Source: Prosopocoilus inquinatus (Eukaryota > Arthropoda > Insecta > Coleoptera > Lucanidae). From it: 64,000 nt of DNA. The notes beneath the pieces were generated by a model. That model ran no database searches and was not told the DNA's origin. It saw only the letters and a program-made list of their open reading frames with translations. The stretch is from positions 28,928,001-28,992,000 of the forward strand of contig CM069870.1 of the NCBI GenBank assembly GCA_036172665.1, written 5' to 3'. The number at the start of each line of letters is the position of its first letter. The first letter of the stretch is position 1. The position numbers were made by a program, and so were the translations under genes. Below, one piece after another: positions 11,123 to 22,794 of this stretch.

Positions 11123-12460
11123 ATTAACTTTTTTATTGGATGTAACGAGTGTCTTATTGAAACGAATGTCGAAGAAACCTTTACAACTATTCAGCATCCT
11201 AATTCTGTAAAATTTGATTTAGTCTGAACCTATCTTATTTGGTTCCAAAATTAACAGGGAGGCATTTGCCCCTGCTCTCTGGGGCGCGAATTCTCTCTTT
11301 ACCAATACCACTTCTGAATTTGGTCTTTTAAATATAAATGATTCAATCAAGAGAACAGAGTTTCTTCAAGTTTATTTATAACATAAACATATAACATTTA
11401 ATATAAATACAAAATTATTCATATATTTCTTATTGCCCGAGAGTTAATGAACTTTTTTACAAAGTATTTTTATACCGGTTGAAATTTTGTTGAAGATACT
11501 TGATTCATTCTAAAAAAGAAATGTATTTTAACGCTTTTTATAATATTGGTGCCATGAAAATCGCTTGGCTTTTCAATATTTACTACTCTTATGGCATCGT
11601 GAATGTCCTGTGTAAATGTATAAACACATTTTGAATTTAGTGCTAGATTCATGGACAGAAAACTTATTAATTTAAGAACATAGAAAGTTAACTTCTCCAC
11701 TAACATACCAAAACGTTTATGCATGGTTTTTTTAAATTAATTAATTTAATTTTACTCTAAAATTGGTTAACTTTTATCTTTGATATTAATTCTAAATAAA
11801 AACTATCTGTGGGCAAGACCACATTATTGCGGCAATTTTAAAACGAACTTCTCGTCTTAATTTAGTTGACAGCTTGCTTGAACCCAGCCTAACTGTTTCG
11901 AATCCAATTTTCCTAAAACCTCGTAGAAGAGATCCAACCAGGGCGTTTGTCAATCTTTTTCATCACTCAAGAACGAATCAAATTTTAAAAGGTATATTTC
12001 ATTTTAATTTAGTTATTAATTTTTTGAAAAAGTTGCTCAACGGTCGGTGTAACCCCGTCAGATCATCGATTTTTTTAGATATGAATCATGTATCTTTATA
12101 AAACACCTTCTCAAAAAAGTTCACTAGTTCTCGGGCTATTGTAAGTTCATACGAAAAAAGTAGTGGTTAGTAAATCAACGTACCAATGCATTATAATTGT
12201 AATAAATTAATTACAGTAATACAAGTCAGGAAGATAATAAATTAATATTTCATTATTTGTCCAAGAGTTGAAAAGCCTATAAATTTAAAAATAAGAAATA
12301 ATTATTATTTGTTTATACCTGCCTCTTGTTCGTACATAAACAGTTTACCTTAATAAAATATTAAAAGCATTCTAACGAAAATAAAATAAATAAAAAAAAG
12401 TCTAAAAGCGATTGTATATATTTCGAAAATAATAATATATTTTGCAGCTTAGAAAATTAA
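11123..12460. other. 3' flank of tetraspanin A, no gene seen
   Basis: AT-rich. The open frame at 11470-11724 has no recognisable motif. The 3' UTR of tetraspanin A probably occupies the right end of this interval, but I could not fix a polyadenylation site. Confidence 0.4.
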
Positions 12461-12535
12461 CTAAACGAACGCTCTTTTCCTCACCTGGCTCTGGATTGAT
12501 TGTGCCAAACATATGGCAAATATGGCACCAGTTAT
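12461..12535 (-). CDS. Tetraspanin A exon 5
   Basis: The exon follows an acceptor ending TTTCAG. It codes the end of TM4 and the cytoplasmic tail (ITGAIFAICLAQSIQ, then RKRAFV) and ends in TAG at 12463-12461. Confidence 0.88.
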   Translation of the reverse strand: MTGAIFAICLAQSIQSQVRKRAFV

Positions 12536-15500
12536 CTGAAATAAAATTTCACAATTAATATTTATACATATATTTCACAAACAAAACAAAGCTCGCACAT
12601 ATTTAAAAGAATACATATTTTTCGAATGTGGAAACGAAGAAAAAGTATGGAAACAATGTTGTACTCTGTCAGATAATAACGCAGTAATAAAATTTTCGTC
12701 ATGTATTTTTTATGATTGATAATGTACAGAAGAACGGGTTTTAGGACTATTATAAAACAAAAAAGAAAGAAAACGAAAATTTGTCAGCTGAATGATCAAT
12801 TTAAACTTCTTTCGAGATAAAAAAGTTTAAAGTTCTGTTGCTGATATAGCTTTTTCTTCTTAAGATAATTTCTCTCATTTTCTAATTTCGTATTCACATT
12901 TTAAACTATAAATTGTATTAATTCTTTCTTTTTTAGAGAAATTTTATCTTGATAGCAAGATGAAACGATAAGTAAACATTACTGTTTTACAAAATCAAAA
13001 CTTTTAAACCTATTTTACGGGTTAGAAATAAATACCATCAGAAAGAAACGAAGACATTGCGTCCCGTTTTAAGTTTTTGGGACCCATGGGACACGAAGCT
13101 AAAAGAACGGACTATTCCGATAAAAGTGGGACGTCTGGTCATCCTAGTTTAGAGGTGAATTAGGGCTAATGTCAATGAACTTACCTCAATGAGTGCAGTT
13201 AATATAACTACCACCCCCAGAATGTACATAAACCATTCAACATCGCAAAGAAACAAACAACCAAATTGAAACACATCTGGATCATCTGTACTGCATTCTG
13301 CTTTATCTCCTTTACAACAACTTGGGGGAAGGTTTGACGTGTTGTAATCTGAAGGTTTAAGAAGACCACAGCATTCGTCCTAAAATTAAATTTTCTGTAG
13401 TTCAAAATGAAACTTTATTAGTAATAATTTTACGCGATACAATAAGCAGTGAGCGGATCGGAATAACGACTTTAGTTACATAATTTAAAAAATATGCTGT
13501 TGGAAATATATTAAATAACAAATTTTGCCTCAAAAGTCATGATTTGATAGTAAAGTAACAAATGGTAACATGAATTTTAAACTTTAAAATGTCCGAAAGT
13601 AACGATTTAATAGTAAAATAACAAATTAATACCACTGCTTTCACGGCTTTTTTCTCAAAAACTTTCTTATGGAACTATAAACTTTTTATATCCAGGAGTA
13701 CAGACAAGAACACTCTTTACAAGAATCGCTCAGAAAAAATAGAGTTTGTCATTAAAAAAAAAAGTTGTCTTGGAATTTTGGCACACCTTTTCATAATCCT
13801 ACTTTATGTAACTCATTTAATGTAGTTCTATAAGCCATTTAAAAAGATGTAGGATTTAATATATATTTTTATTAAAAAAGAAGATATATATATAAGATAT
13901 ATGTAGATCCGCAAATACCAAACTGAATCAGCCTGTATACTATACCGATTCCACCACATTAAGTAGGCACATCCGAGCGCTCACGAGGCAGTCTTACAGC
14001 GTGTGGTAAGTATGATGCGATGTATGCCGACGATTTAAATTCTATGCCTACTTGGAGTGGTTTCATCTGTATGTTGTTTGTTCCCTGTTCTTATGTATTA
14101 GACAAAGCTAGCGCTAAGCGAGTATGTCTGTTGCCCACCCAAACTCATATGCACCATCCATATGCACATTTTCTAATATGATGACTTACTTCTGTTTGTT
14201 TTATTTCCCATGCTTGTTTATCAATGTCGTTACGATAATTATTGTAAAGTGTCGTTATATTTTTCGTGCAGTCGTCATGATCAGATCCAGCAACAATAAA
14301 TATTCCTCCGAATATCAGCGATATTATGAATAAGACGATTAAGATAACTGCAAACTGAGAGAAAACATTAAAATTCATCCAGTAAAACTAATCGCTTCTT
14401 ACCGTAATTAACATACATCTGTTCTCCTTAATCGCACCGCAGCATCCAAAGAAGGCTATTATGAACACGATAATGCCAAAAACGATGGGTGTAATGGACG
14501 TATGTTCTTTGTACTGAACATTTAGGACTATACCATAAATAACTATTCCCAAACCGAAGAGCTGAAACAATTGAAATGGATTTCTATTTTACTTTTGTAA
14601 AATATTTCCGATACATGAAATTTAAGTATGGCTTTTAATGCAAAGACACATGTAACGTTTACGATGTTGAATTATTTACAACATACGTACGTGCAGAGAT
14701 CACTAAATCAAAATTACGTTCTTTTTTTTAAATAGAAGGGGTAATGTAAAATGTGCTGCTAAAAATTCAACTTTATTGATTTTTCGACATCGAGCTTCGC
14801 ACAATTCTTCAGATTCAAGTCTATATTTTGTGGCAATTGTTTTATTTTGTATTTTATGTACATTATTTTTGTATACTTGTTAATGTCTTGACTAGGGATG
14901 TGTAAATTAAAAAAAAAATATGTTTTGAAAGAAACGTTTCAATTTCTCAATTTCATTATTTTTAAAGTGAAATGTTTCATTAGAAAATGTAATAAATTTT
15001 CCAAAAAATGTCACTTTAAGTTTTTTTGATGTTAATATCAAAAAAAAAAATATGTCAATTTTAATTTTTACGTCGAATAAAAAATTATGTTTTGCGGATT
15101 TTAATGACAAAGAATGAAAGAAATTTATTTATTAATGACAAAGAATGAAAGAAAACATAAAATTTAGTTTCTTAAAGCGTATTAAGCTTGTTTTAGATTT
15201 GCGATGGGTAGCCAACACAAACATTGGGCCCCTCGCGCATTTTGGTAGTTGTATTTCAACTGCGTCATGGTCAATGCGAAATGAATTATTTAACATCTTA
15301 CACTTGGAAAAAAAGAAAAGATCACGGTAATGGTGTCATTATCCAGGAATTGCTTCAACAATGGCTCTAATTCAATATAGTGTCATTCCAATAACGCCAC
15401 TGAAAGGAGTCTTTTTAGATAAAGATGAAACTGTTTCAACTGAGAGTTTCATCGAAAATGAGTGTGATGATTTTGTGCCTGAAGGGTTGGTTAAATGAGT

Positions 15501-18500
15501 ATTATTTTCCAACCGGAAAATACTGACGATCTAATCACAAGTTTAGGTCTGACCAAATCAAATTAACTTCTAAGCTCATGTCTTAAGGAACGGAACTTAT
15601 TAGATCCTACTTGTGAAAGTCCAACCTGTAGAAGAAGACATAAAAATCTTACTATATTTTTCAAATTTCTGAGAGAATTTGTGCTATCGATGAAAAATTT
15701 GACTTTTTTAAAGAAATTGTAATAAATGTGATTTTATAATATTTCACATAATAATTTATTAGTAGGATTAATTATTCAGTAAAATTTTGAAAAACTGATT
15801 TTTGTTCTTTGTTTTTAATCGACACAAGGAGAAAATTTCTTCCATAGTTTTACTTAACAGAGCCTAAGCTTCTAATAAACACCGATAAACTAAAATAAAT
15901 ACAACCTCGATCAAATTTTCGTGTAATAATTACTGAAACATAAACGCCAAACGAGCCTAAAGACTGAATATCTGTTTTGATAACGCGTTTTTTTACTGAT
16001 TGTTCGGGAAACGCTTCACGCCAGGGTTGCCAGTATTTTTACAGTACGAGTCGCCATATAGATTAACCGATATCGCCCAAATCGCCTACTTTATACGATC
16101 CTTACCCTTACAGTGAGTATACAGGTTACATAACCGATTTTTAAATTTTCTACTGGTTTACGTTTGGCACTAGTATTCTACGGAAAAGCTGCGGGACTTT
16201 CGATTTTTGTTTGTTCTTTATATTTTAGCCTTTTTCCTAAACTGACTGGAAGAGTAGTCAATTGATTTTCAATCTGATTGAACTCCGTCTTTTACTTCTA
16301 TTTTTAATATAGGTAGATACATTTAATTTTATCACTAGACTTTATACGTTAGTAACGATAGAGGAAATACATAAACGTTTTTGAACGTCTTAACAACTGA
16401 CGTACTCTAAATTGACAATCAAAATTGCCATCGGCACCCTGCACGGCGAGTTTTAAGTTTCTCACCAATATTTAAATAAAAATAACCCTGTGAATTTGAT
16501 TACTCTGAGCATCTTTTTGAATTTTTGACTTATTTTAGCAATGTTTTATGTAGCCCAAATCGCCTAAATTATTTCAGCCCAAAATGTCGCCCGTCGCCAA
16601 TATATATTTTTTTTTTGTCGCAAAACAGACGTTAAAGGTAGCCCAATTGACGACAAATCGCCCAAACTGACAACCCTGCTTCACGCCCACTCAAAAATCG
16701 TAGTTCCGAAGGGACACGCTAAAGTGGTGGCGCCAATTCCTGGGCAGATCTTGAAGCGCAGGGGATTTTTAAACAAAAAACATCCCATGCGAATTTAAGA
16801 AGGAAGGTAATAAATCGGGTGGAAGTCGGGAAGTAGTTAAGTGGTGTTTTGGACCCAATGAAGGTCAATCGTGTAGCTTCGTGTTTGTGCGTTCTGTGAA
16901 CCAAGTGTCCCCTTGATTGAATCCTTGAAGGATGACCAAGTTTCTTTCCTCTTTGTAGTTGGCCCCTTTTTTGCATTCTACAGCAAAGCAGCAGAGGTCC
17001 TCTTGTGCAGATTTCAGTTAGTGAAATGATTTTTACTATGTTGAATTGTCAATGTTAAAATTGAGTATATTCCTCTTAAAATCCCAATTAATTTCATTTA
17101 ATATAATATTCTTTTAATATTTTTTTGCAACTTTTATTTCTTGTTTGTAAATTTATTTGTTAATTATTTGTACAGTCTCTGATCCAAATTCACGCGCCTC
17201 TCGAAATTCAAACTGTCATTACATGAGAAAAGAATTTTTAAAGCAATTTCTGTCTTTCTTAAATGGGCGTGCCCCTTGTGACGCTATATTAAAGCGTCGG
17301 TGGTGGCGTACCAATTTGCGTACTCAAGGGGATTTTCTCGTATTGTCTAAATTTTATAGAAAGTAAAACCCTCATGCAATTTGATACTGATTCTTTGCCC
17401 AGTAGACCACGCTTACTAAAAGATGCTGCATCGTTGGAAATTCAGTTTCTTTTTCCGAATTAAAACCAACGCTGGAAAATCCAGTTTTCCATTTTAGTAG
17501 CACCAACCCGTTTTATTACATAAGCCAATAATACATATAATCCTACTGCAATGTTAGGTCAAAAAGCGATAGTAAGATGTCGCTATTTTATATGTTAATA
17601 CATATAACGTTGGTAAGTTTTATTATCATCGTCTACGTTTTATCATAACCGACAAATATTTCATTATTCAGAGCTCATCTTTCATGATTTTGATAACGTT
17701 TCAGATTTAGAAACGAATTATGAAAACGGTCAATATTTTTCTTTGTTGTCAGCTACTTAAGAGTCTTATAGTTTATAAAACTGAAAATATGAACAACGAA
17801 TTTATGTTAAATGTCTATGCTATACGAGTAGACTGTACACAATTTACAAAAAGTTCCAAGAGAAATGCTAAGGTTTTGTCAAATTTCGTACGTTGATGTT
17901 TGAGGATTTTCTCCAACAGGTAATCAAAAATATATTCCTTTCTTTAATTCTCGTTTCGAAATTGAAAGTTTCCTGCTAATCTACACATTTTTATCAGTCT
18001 GGAACATCAGTTAATCCATTGTTCATATTTTCAGGTTTATAAACTACAAGAAATTGAATTACCTGATTACAGAGGAAAAGGAAAAGAAAAGAATAACAGC
18101 AATCTTTAAATATCCAATTCTTCAAATCACCAAAATAGGAAAAGCAGCTTTACCTTATGTGGGATTAATTACAGGCTTTGCACTATTTACTGTAAAGCTG
18201 TACCATTATAAAATCATTACATGCAGGACATTATTGAACGCAGAAAAAGTTCTTTAAAAACTTGTTACAATAATTATTGTACTAAAATTATCCCATGATA
18301 TTTGAAAAACAAAAGTTGCATGACAGCTGTTTTAAATTTACTGAAGACAGCAGAAAATGACTCAGCCCGTATACAGTTTGAGACCCTTTCTGGTGTCTTT
18401 TCTCGGTGAGAGTTTGTCATAGTTATTCTCATGGGAGTATCTGGTCAGACGAGATAGTACGAAAGTTAAAACTGTCATCGTGAAAACGAGTGTTTCTAGA

Positions 18501-20616
18501 CGAATTACACTATCGTGAGAGCTATTCTTAGCTATCTAGTCAGACGATAGAGTACGAAAGTTGTATCACGAAAGCGTGAAAGCGACTTTCAAGAAACTTT
18601 CGACTCAAAAGGGGTGCGAGTGTAGCTTATTTTGTGCCTCTGAATTCGGGCCTTACTCTCACGAGAGCAACTATCACATAAACTCTCACCAAGGAATTGA
18701 AACTTTAATGTCATGGTATTACTGACAGAAATTTTAAAAGTGATATTTAGTCGAATATTTTTCTTTCGGTTTCTTAACAGCGCAGTAATTTCATAAATTT
18801 GCTTCCAATCGCAAAGTAAATAAATAAATATAGTCTGAAACTTGCTTATTTGTAAATCGTGTTCCGTATACCGTAGCTTCTTTCTGGAATTCAAAATTAA
18901 TTTGAAACGTATTAGTTGATTTATTGTTATCCATATTTTCAGCTTTATAAACAAGACAACAACAAAAAATGTTGACAGTTTTTTATTTGTCTTCTAATGT
19001 GAGGGTACATGCGGACGCCACTTTTTTAAAACGGATTATTGTTCAGCATCAACATACCCAATTTTGGCCCAATTTAACCGACTCCATATCTCTTACCGTT
19101 TCCGAGATCCCAATGGTGAGCTTAGAATTTATAATATCCTGTATTTTGTAATTTAAATCTCAGACGAACGCAACCTCTCTCCTACGAGCACGTTATACCG
19201 TCTGTTACAATTATTTTCATAAGCTGTCTTTGTTTGCATTACAGACTAAACATAGACTAACCCGAATCTCTTCAAACGGTATGTTAAAATTGGAATTATC
19301 CATATTTCATTGACACCCTATACAGTAACTAATTTCGAAAAATACTTTGTTAATAATTAGCCACTAGGACCGGTTTGCCCTTACATTAGGTAAGAGAGGG
19401 GATGATGTACAAGCGAGGAACATCTGTTTACAAAAGGGTCCAAATCAAGGACACCGTGAGCGGCGCGCCGTTATAAAAAATCTTGAAACACAAACTGCAC
19501 AGACAGATTCGTCTCTAAAAAACCTAAATGGAATTTTGCTATCAAATAATTAGGGAAACCAATATTCGAGCACCTTGAAATTAACAGATTTCCCATGTTG
19601 CGTTTCTAAATATAGCACTCTGTATATGTATATATAAATCCACATTGCACGTATAAAAGTGTAAATAATTAGGTTGTTATACAATAGTTGGATATTGGAG
19701 GTACGAAGCAGAAAATTATTTGAACAAGTTGGGTATGGCACTGGAAACATTGCGTCCGCTTTGGCGTTTTCTTACATTTAAGGCCGGTTTTTCAATCATC
19801 GTTTAACTTTAAGCTCCGTTTTATTCCTATAGAAACAATTGTCCTAACGAATGTTACCACGGGAATAAAGCGAAGCTTAAAGTTAAACTATGATGGAAAA
19901 ACCGAGCTTAAGTGCCCTTGATTTGGTACTTTCTGGTAACAGTTTCGCTCATGCGTTAGATAGGCCTGTGGCATCCCTTCTCTTTCTCAATCTAAGGGTT
20001 TTTCCATCACAGTTTAACTGTAAGCTGTTTTATTCTTAACAATTGTAAGGACAATTGGGACAATTGTATCCATGAGAAAAAAATGAAATTTAAAATTAAA
20101 CGGTGATGGAAAAGCCGGGCCCAAGTCTTCGCATTCTATTTTCAGAATGAAACCAAGGACGCCTCCTTTATGGCGGAGCATAAATATGGATTGCAGTCCG
20201 CCTGGTCTTCTTGTTCTTTTAATTTACCAGTTACATCATTGAAAAAGACGAGCTGAGCCACACTGTTGATGTTTTTGTCACACACGTACGATTGGCCTAC
20301 ATAAATACCTCATAAATACGAATCTACGTTTTAGATTCAACAAAGGTAAATCAAGAACGCGCAGTTACATTAATTAATATTAACGTTTTCAAATAAATTT
20401 TGTTTTTGAATATTATTTTGTTATGTTTAATGTTAATGATATTTCTGTATCGCTTACTAAATTGTGGGCGTTATGTGTGATTTTTTAAAATTAAGTTTTC
20501 TGCAAAAATATTCCAATATTTTGTGTAACGGTATAATAGTATTATTAAATACTCACCGCGAAAATTAAATTCACAATAAACACCAAATATTTAACAACAC
20601 CTATAGCGCAACCCAT
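12461..20616 (-). CDS. Tetraspanin A, Tsp42E-type (five exons)
   Basis: Joined exons 20616-20557, 14561-14403, 14354-14190, 13379-13185 and 12535-12461 encode a 217-residue four-pass membrane protein. Tetraspanins organise partner proteins and lipids in membranes. The N-terminus is MGC, with a juxtamembrane cysteine suited to palmitoylation, followed by TM1 (about 9-32), TM2 (about 45-66, ending FFGCCGAIKEN) and TM3 (74-96). The large extracellular loop has CCG at 131-133, PPSCC at 146-150, C157 and GC at 168-169, six cysteines for disulfides, and NIT and NTS glycosylation sequons. TM4 is followed by a short RKRAFV tail. All introns are phase 0 with GT-AG ends; intron 1 is 6 kb. The start is chosen because the MGC exon precedes a good donor and matches the paralogue. 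No stops or frameshifts. Nearest known relatives by layout are the Drosophila Tsp42E cluster; the exact orthologue is unknown. Confidence 0.9.
13185..13379 (-). CDS. Tetraspanin A exon 4
   Basis: This 65-codon exon holds the diagnostic loop cysteines (DECCGLL, LPPSCC, AEC, FGCLFLC) and most of TM4. The acceptor is TTTTAG and the donor is GAG|GTAAGT. Confidence 0.92.
13941..14072. mobile_element. ~130-bp MITE in intron 3 of tetraspanin A
   Basis: The ends are imperfect inverted repeats: TATACCGATTCCACCAC at the left and its complement, read from GTGGTTTCATCTGTAT, at the right. A close copy in the same orientation lies at 35849-35971, in intron 3 of tetraspanin B. Confidence 0.7.
14190..14354 (-). 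CDS. Tetraspanin A exon 3
   Basis: This 55-codon exon codes TM3 (starts FAVILIVLFIISLIFG) and the proximal part of the large loop, including an NIT sequon. The acceptor is TCTCAG and the donor is GAA|GTAAGT. Confidence 0.92.
14403..14561 (-). CDS. Tetraspanin A exon 2
   Basis: This 53-codon exon codes the end of TM1, the small loop and TM2, ending FFGCCGAIKENRCMLIT. The acceptor is TTTCAG and the donor is ACG|GTAAGA. Length and borders are identical to exon 2 of tetraspanin B. Confidence 0.92.
14562..16013. other. Intron 1 of tetraspanin A, proximal part
   Basis: No gene is visible. A 21-bp direct repeat, AATGACAAAGAATGAAAGAAA, occurs twice around 15102-15155. Confidence 0.5.
16022..16678. 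mobile_element. hAT-type MITE, 657 bp
   Basis: The termini are CAGGGTTGCCAGT and the reverse complement of CAGGGTTGTCAGT. An exact 8-bp target duplication CTTCACGC flanks it (16014-16021 and 16679-16686). Subterminal motifs of the type TCGCCCAAATCGCC recur near both ends. The 8-bp duplication and CA(G)-type ends are hAT hallmarks. There is no transposase frame, so it is non-autonomous. It lies in intron 1 of tetraspanin A. Confidence 0.85.
17290..17415. repeat. Inverted-repeat partner (left) around tetraspanin A exon 1
   Basis: Diverged but clear reverse complement of 21701-21834, for example GGTGGTGGCGTACCAAT here against ATTGGTACGCTACCACCACC there, and ACCCTCATG / CATGAGGGT. It is probably part of a dispersed repeat present in both orientations. 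Confidence 0.65.
17541..17596 (+). mobile_element. 56-bp mini-insertion of the 310-bp-unit family
   Basis: The insert runs from TCCTACTGCAATGTTAGG to TTTTATATGTT and matches the end of the composite elements at 36252-37143 and 42107-42862. It is flanked by exact AATACATATAA (17530-17540 and 17597-17607), 12 bp if the preceding T is counted. The inserted sequence contains a stem formed by AAAAAGCGA and TCGCTATTTT. It lies in intron 1 of tetraspanin A. Confidence 0.75.
18403..18690. repeat. Foldback repeat with ~35-bp arms
   Basis: GGTGAGAGTTTGTCATAGTT near 18405 is mirrored by AACTATCACATAAACTCTCACC near 18668-18690. Interior segments with AGTCAGACGA(T)AGAGTACGAAAG-like sequence also repeat. 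It is probably a MITE; no target duplication was established. Confidence 0.55.
19778..19912. mobile_element. Palindromic MITE, copy 1
   Basis: About 135 bp. GGTTTTTCAATCATCGTTTA at the left is the imperfect reverse complement of the right end TAAACTATGATGGAAAAACC, and both ends carry TTAAG. A second copy follows at 19993. Confidence 0.7.
19993..20124. mobile_element. Palindromic MITE, copy 2
   Basis: Same family as 19778-19912, with ends GGGTTTTTCCATCACAGTTT and AAACGGTGATGGAAAAGCC. It lies about 430 bp from tetraspanin A exon 1, within intron 1. Confidence 0.7.
20557..20616 (-). CDS. Tetraspanin A exon 1
   Basis: This 20-codon exon begins MGCAIGVVKYLV and ends at donor GCG|GTGAGT. Its length and start match exon 1 of tetraspanin B exactly, which decides the ATG at 20616. 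Confidence 0.88.
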
Positions 20617-21169
20617 TTTATCAATCCCAACATGAAATGACTCTGCCAACGAAGGTCGACTGAAGCACTCTCCAAAGTATGTACCTCACAATGATACAAG
20701 GCTAAAGCAAACTCACGAATTATAAACAAAGTAATTGGCTACCCACTATAATTTTCAGCAAAACATTCGCCCCCTTTGCTTTAAAAAATCTAAAATTGGC
20801 ACAGGTCGGCTGACCTCGATTTAAGTCGGATAACCCAATGAGTTCGAATTTGAAAACAAGTTTCAATATTTTTATAATTTTAATTTTTTTCTTTCGATTA
20901 GGCTTAATTTTAGGCTGGTGTAACAAGCAAGGTTGGTGTAATAAGCAAGTGACAAAAACGGCGTTTTAATTTTTTACATATTGTTATTGCTGTTTATGAC
21001 AAAGGAGTTATACATATTTCAGTATGACGAGTATTCAGCTTTATTATTGACGCAAATCGTTTTAAGGGAAGGAATTTAAGTAGAAACGAGAAGTTTACAA
21101 AATAGATACCCTTTGAAACAAAAAAAAACTATTCAAATAAAATAAAATTTACTTTTAAGAGAAGTATGA

Positions 21170-21360
21170 AGTATTCGGTGTCAGCGTACTCAGAAAAAAA
21201 TATTTTGGTGGTCAATCAGTTACGACCTAATGAAAATTTTAAATGCTATAAAAATATTAAAGTAACAAAAATACAATCAAAGGAGTAATTTTCTCGAAAT
21301 ACTTGATCGCATTAGAGCGAAAATATAAGATTCATAGCTTTTTAGATTGAAAAATAAAAA
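21170..21360. repeat. Fragment of the 1.08-kb foldback element
   Basis: This segment matches the right-arm sequence of 26081-27162 (GTGTCAGCGTACTCAGAAAA near 21179, CTTGATCGCATTAGAG near 21302), so it is an older truncated copy upstream of tetraspanin A. Confidence 0.65.
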
Positions 21361-21700
21361 AAAAGAACTGTTGTCATTGAATGCATTTAGAGGCCGGTGT
21401 TATGGAAACCGATGTTAGTAACATCGACCTAATAATTCATTTAAACGGCTCATATCAACCGTTGTTATAAAACCGGTTTAGTAACTCCACACCCGCGACG
21501 TATCAGGTATGGCGTTAGTAACATCGGTTGTTTAAATCATCCTAACCTTTGTTCACGTTGTGTATGCGCATTATGGTTGTATATGTAAATGCTGCCAACA
21601 ATTGTAAAAAGGTAGTGCTATCAATGGTAAAAACTGTTTTCAAAGCGTTGCTTTTAATTTGGAAAAATAAGAAATACCAACGCTGCAGCACTTATTTCTG

Positions 21701-21834
21701 TAAGCGTGGTCTCTTTCAGACAAAGAAGCCCTGTCAAATTACATGAGGGTTTTTCTTTTAAAATTTAGACAATTAAGGAAAACTTCGCTTGATTACACGG
21801 ATTGGTACGCTACCACCACCGACACATTACTTTA
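21701..21834. repeat. Inverted-repeat partner (right) around tetraspanin A exon 1
   Basis: Reverse-complement partner of 17290-17415. The pair encloses about 4.3 kb containing exon 1 and the presumed promoter. Confidence 0.65.
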
Positions 21835-22794
21835 AGGAAGACAAAACTTAGATTAGGAATTCTATTTCCTTGTAATTACTCAGTTTCTTTAGCTTAGTTT
21901 GATTTTCGTGAGGTGAGTGATTCTTAGCTCGGAAACTGGACAAGTAATAAAATCCCTTAGGTGTTACAATGGATTTATTGAGCACTAATTTAAATTGATA
22001 CAAAAAAAGAATAAACAATTACAAAATTACAAATAAAATATAAAGAGAAATTTTTCAGAAAAAGGAAACACGATATACAAGACTACAATTACTATACCTT
22101 TTAGGCAAAACGGAGTAACAGAGACTCCTGGATGCTCTGGAGGTCTTTGATTACAATCCGGGCTTCGAGGTTGAGTTTCACAGTGCAAAACACTCACACC
22201 ATCACACTTACAATCTGACGATCGGGGATGCCTAATTGTTTGCATTAAAACACTTCCACCTCTCCTCGTTTAACTTACAGGCATTACAAAGGTTGCCTAT
22301 AATTAGGGGCAACTTTAACAAGTTTTAAAATTAATTTTGCCCGGCGAGGAACGAGACGTATTCCACGGTTCTGCGGATAGCGTGATTGATCTTATTCAGG
22401 TGTATGTTTAGACCATGTTTTCTGTCCAGCTGTTATCTGCTGAGAAAGTTTATATTAAAATAAAATAGTGTTACTCCGAGCAGTCAGGCGGCGTGCCTCC
22501 GACCGATTAATCCCCGATACGTACCGCGAACGTACAGAATTTTCTGGCACATACCCGAAGAGTGCGAGTATATTTACCTGCCTACGTAATGGGAAGGTTG
22601 TCAAGTGATTAACAGTTCTCATTTAGTAAGTGAAGAATGCGAGGTATCTCGAGGTATCGAAGCTGTAAACGGCGACATAATAGAAGTGCGATTTGTTAAA
22701 CTTAGTGTTATATAGTATTTCTAGTGTATTGTATTGTGTAGACCATTGCATCTTAATATGATATGAAGTCTTTGTCCTTCTTAGATGACAATTA

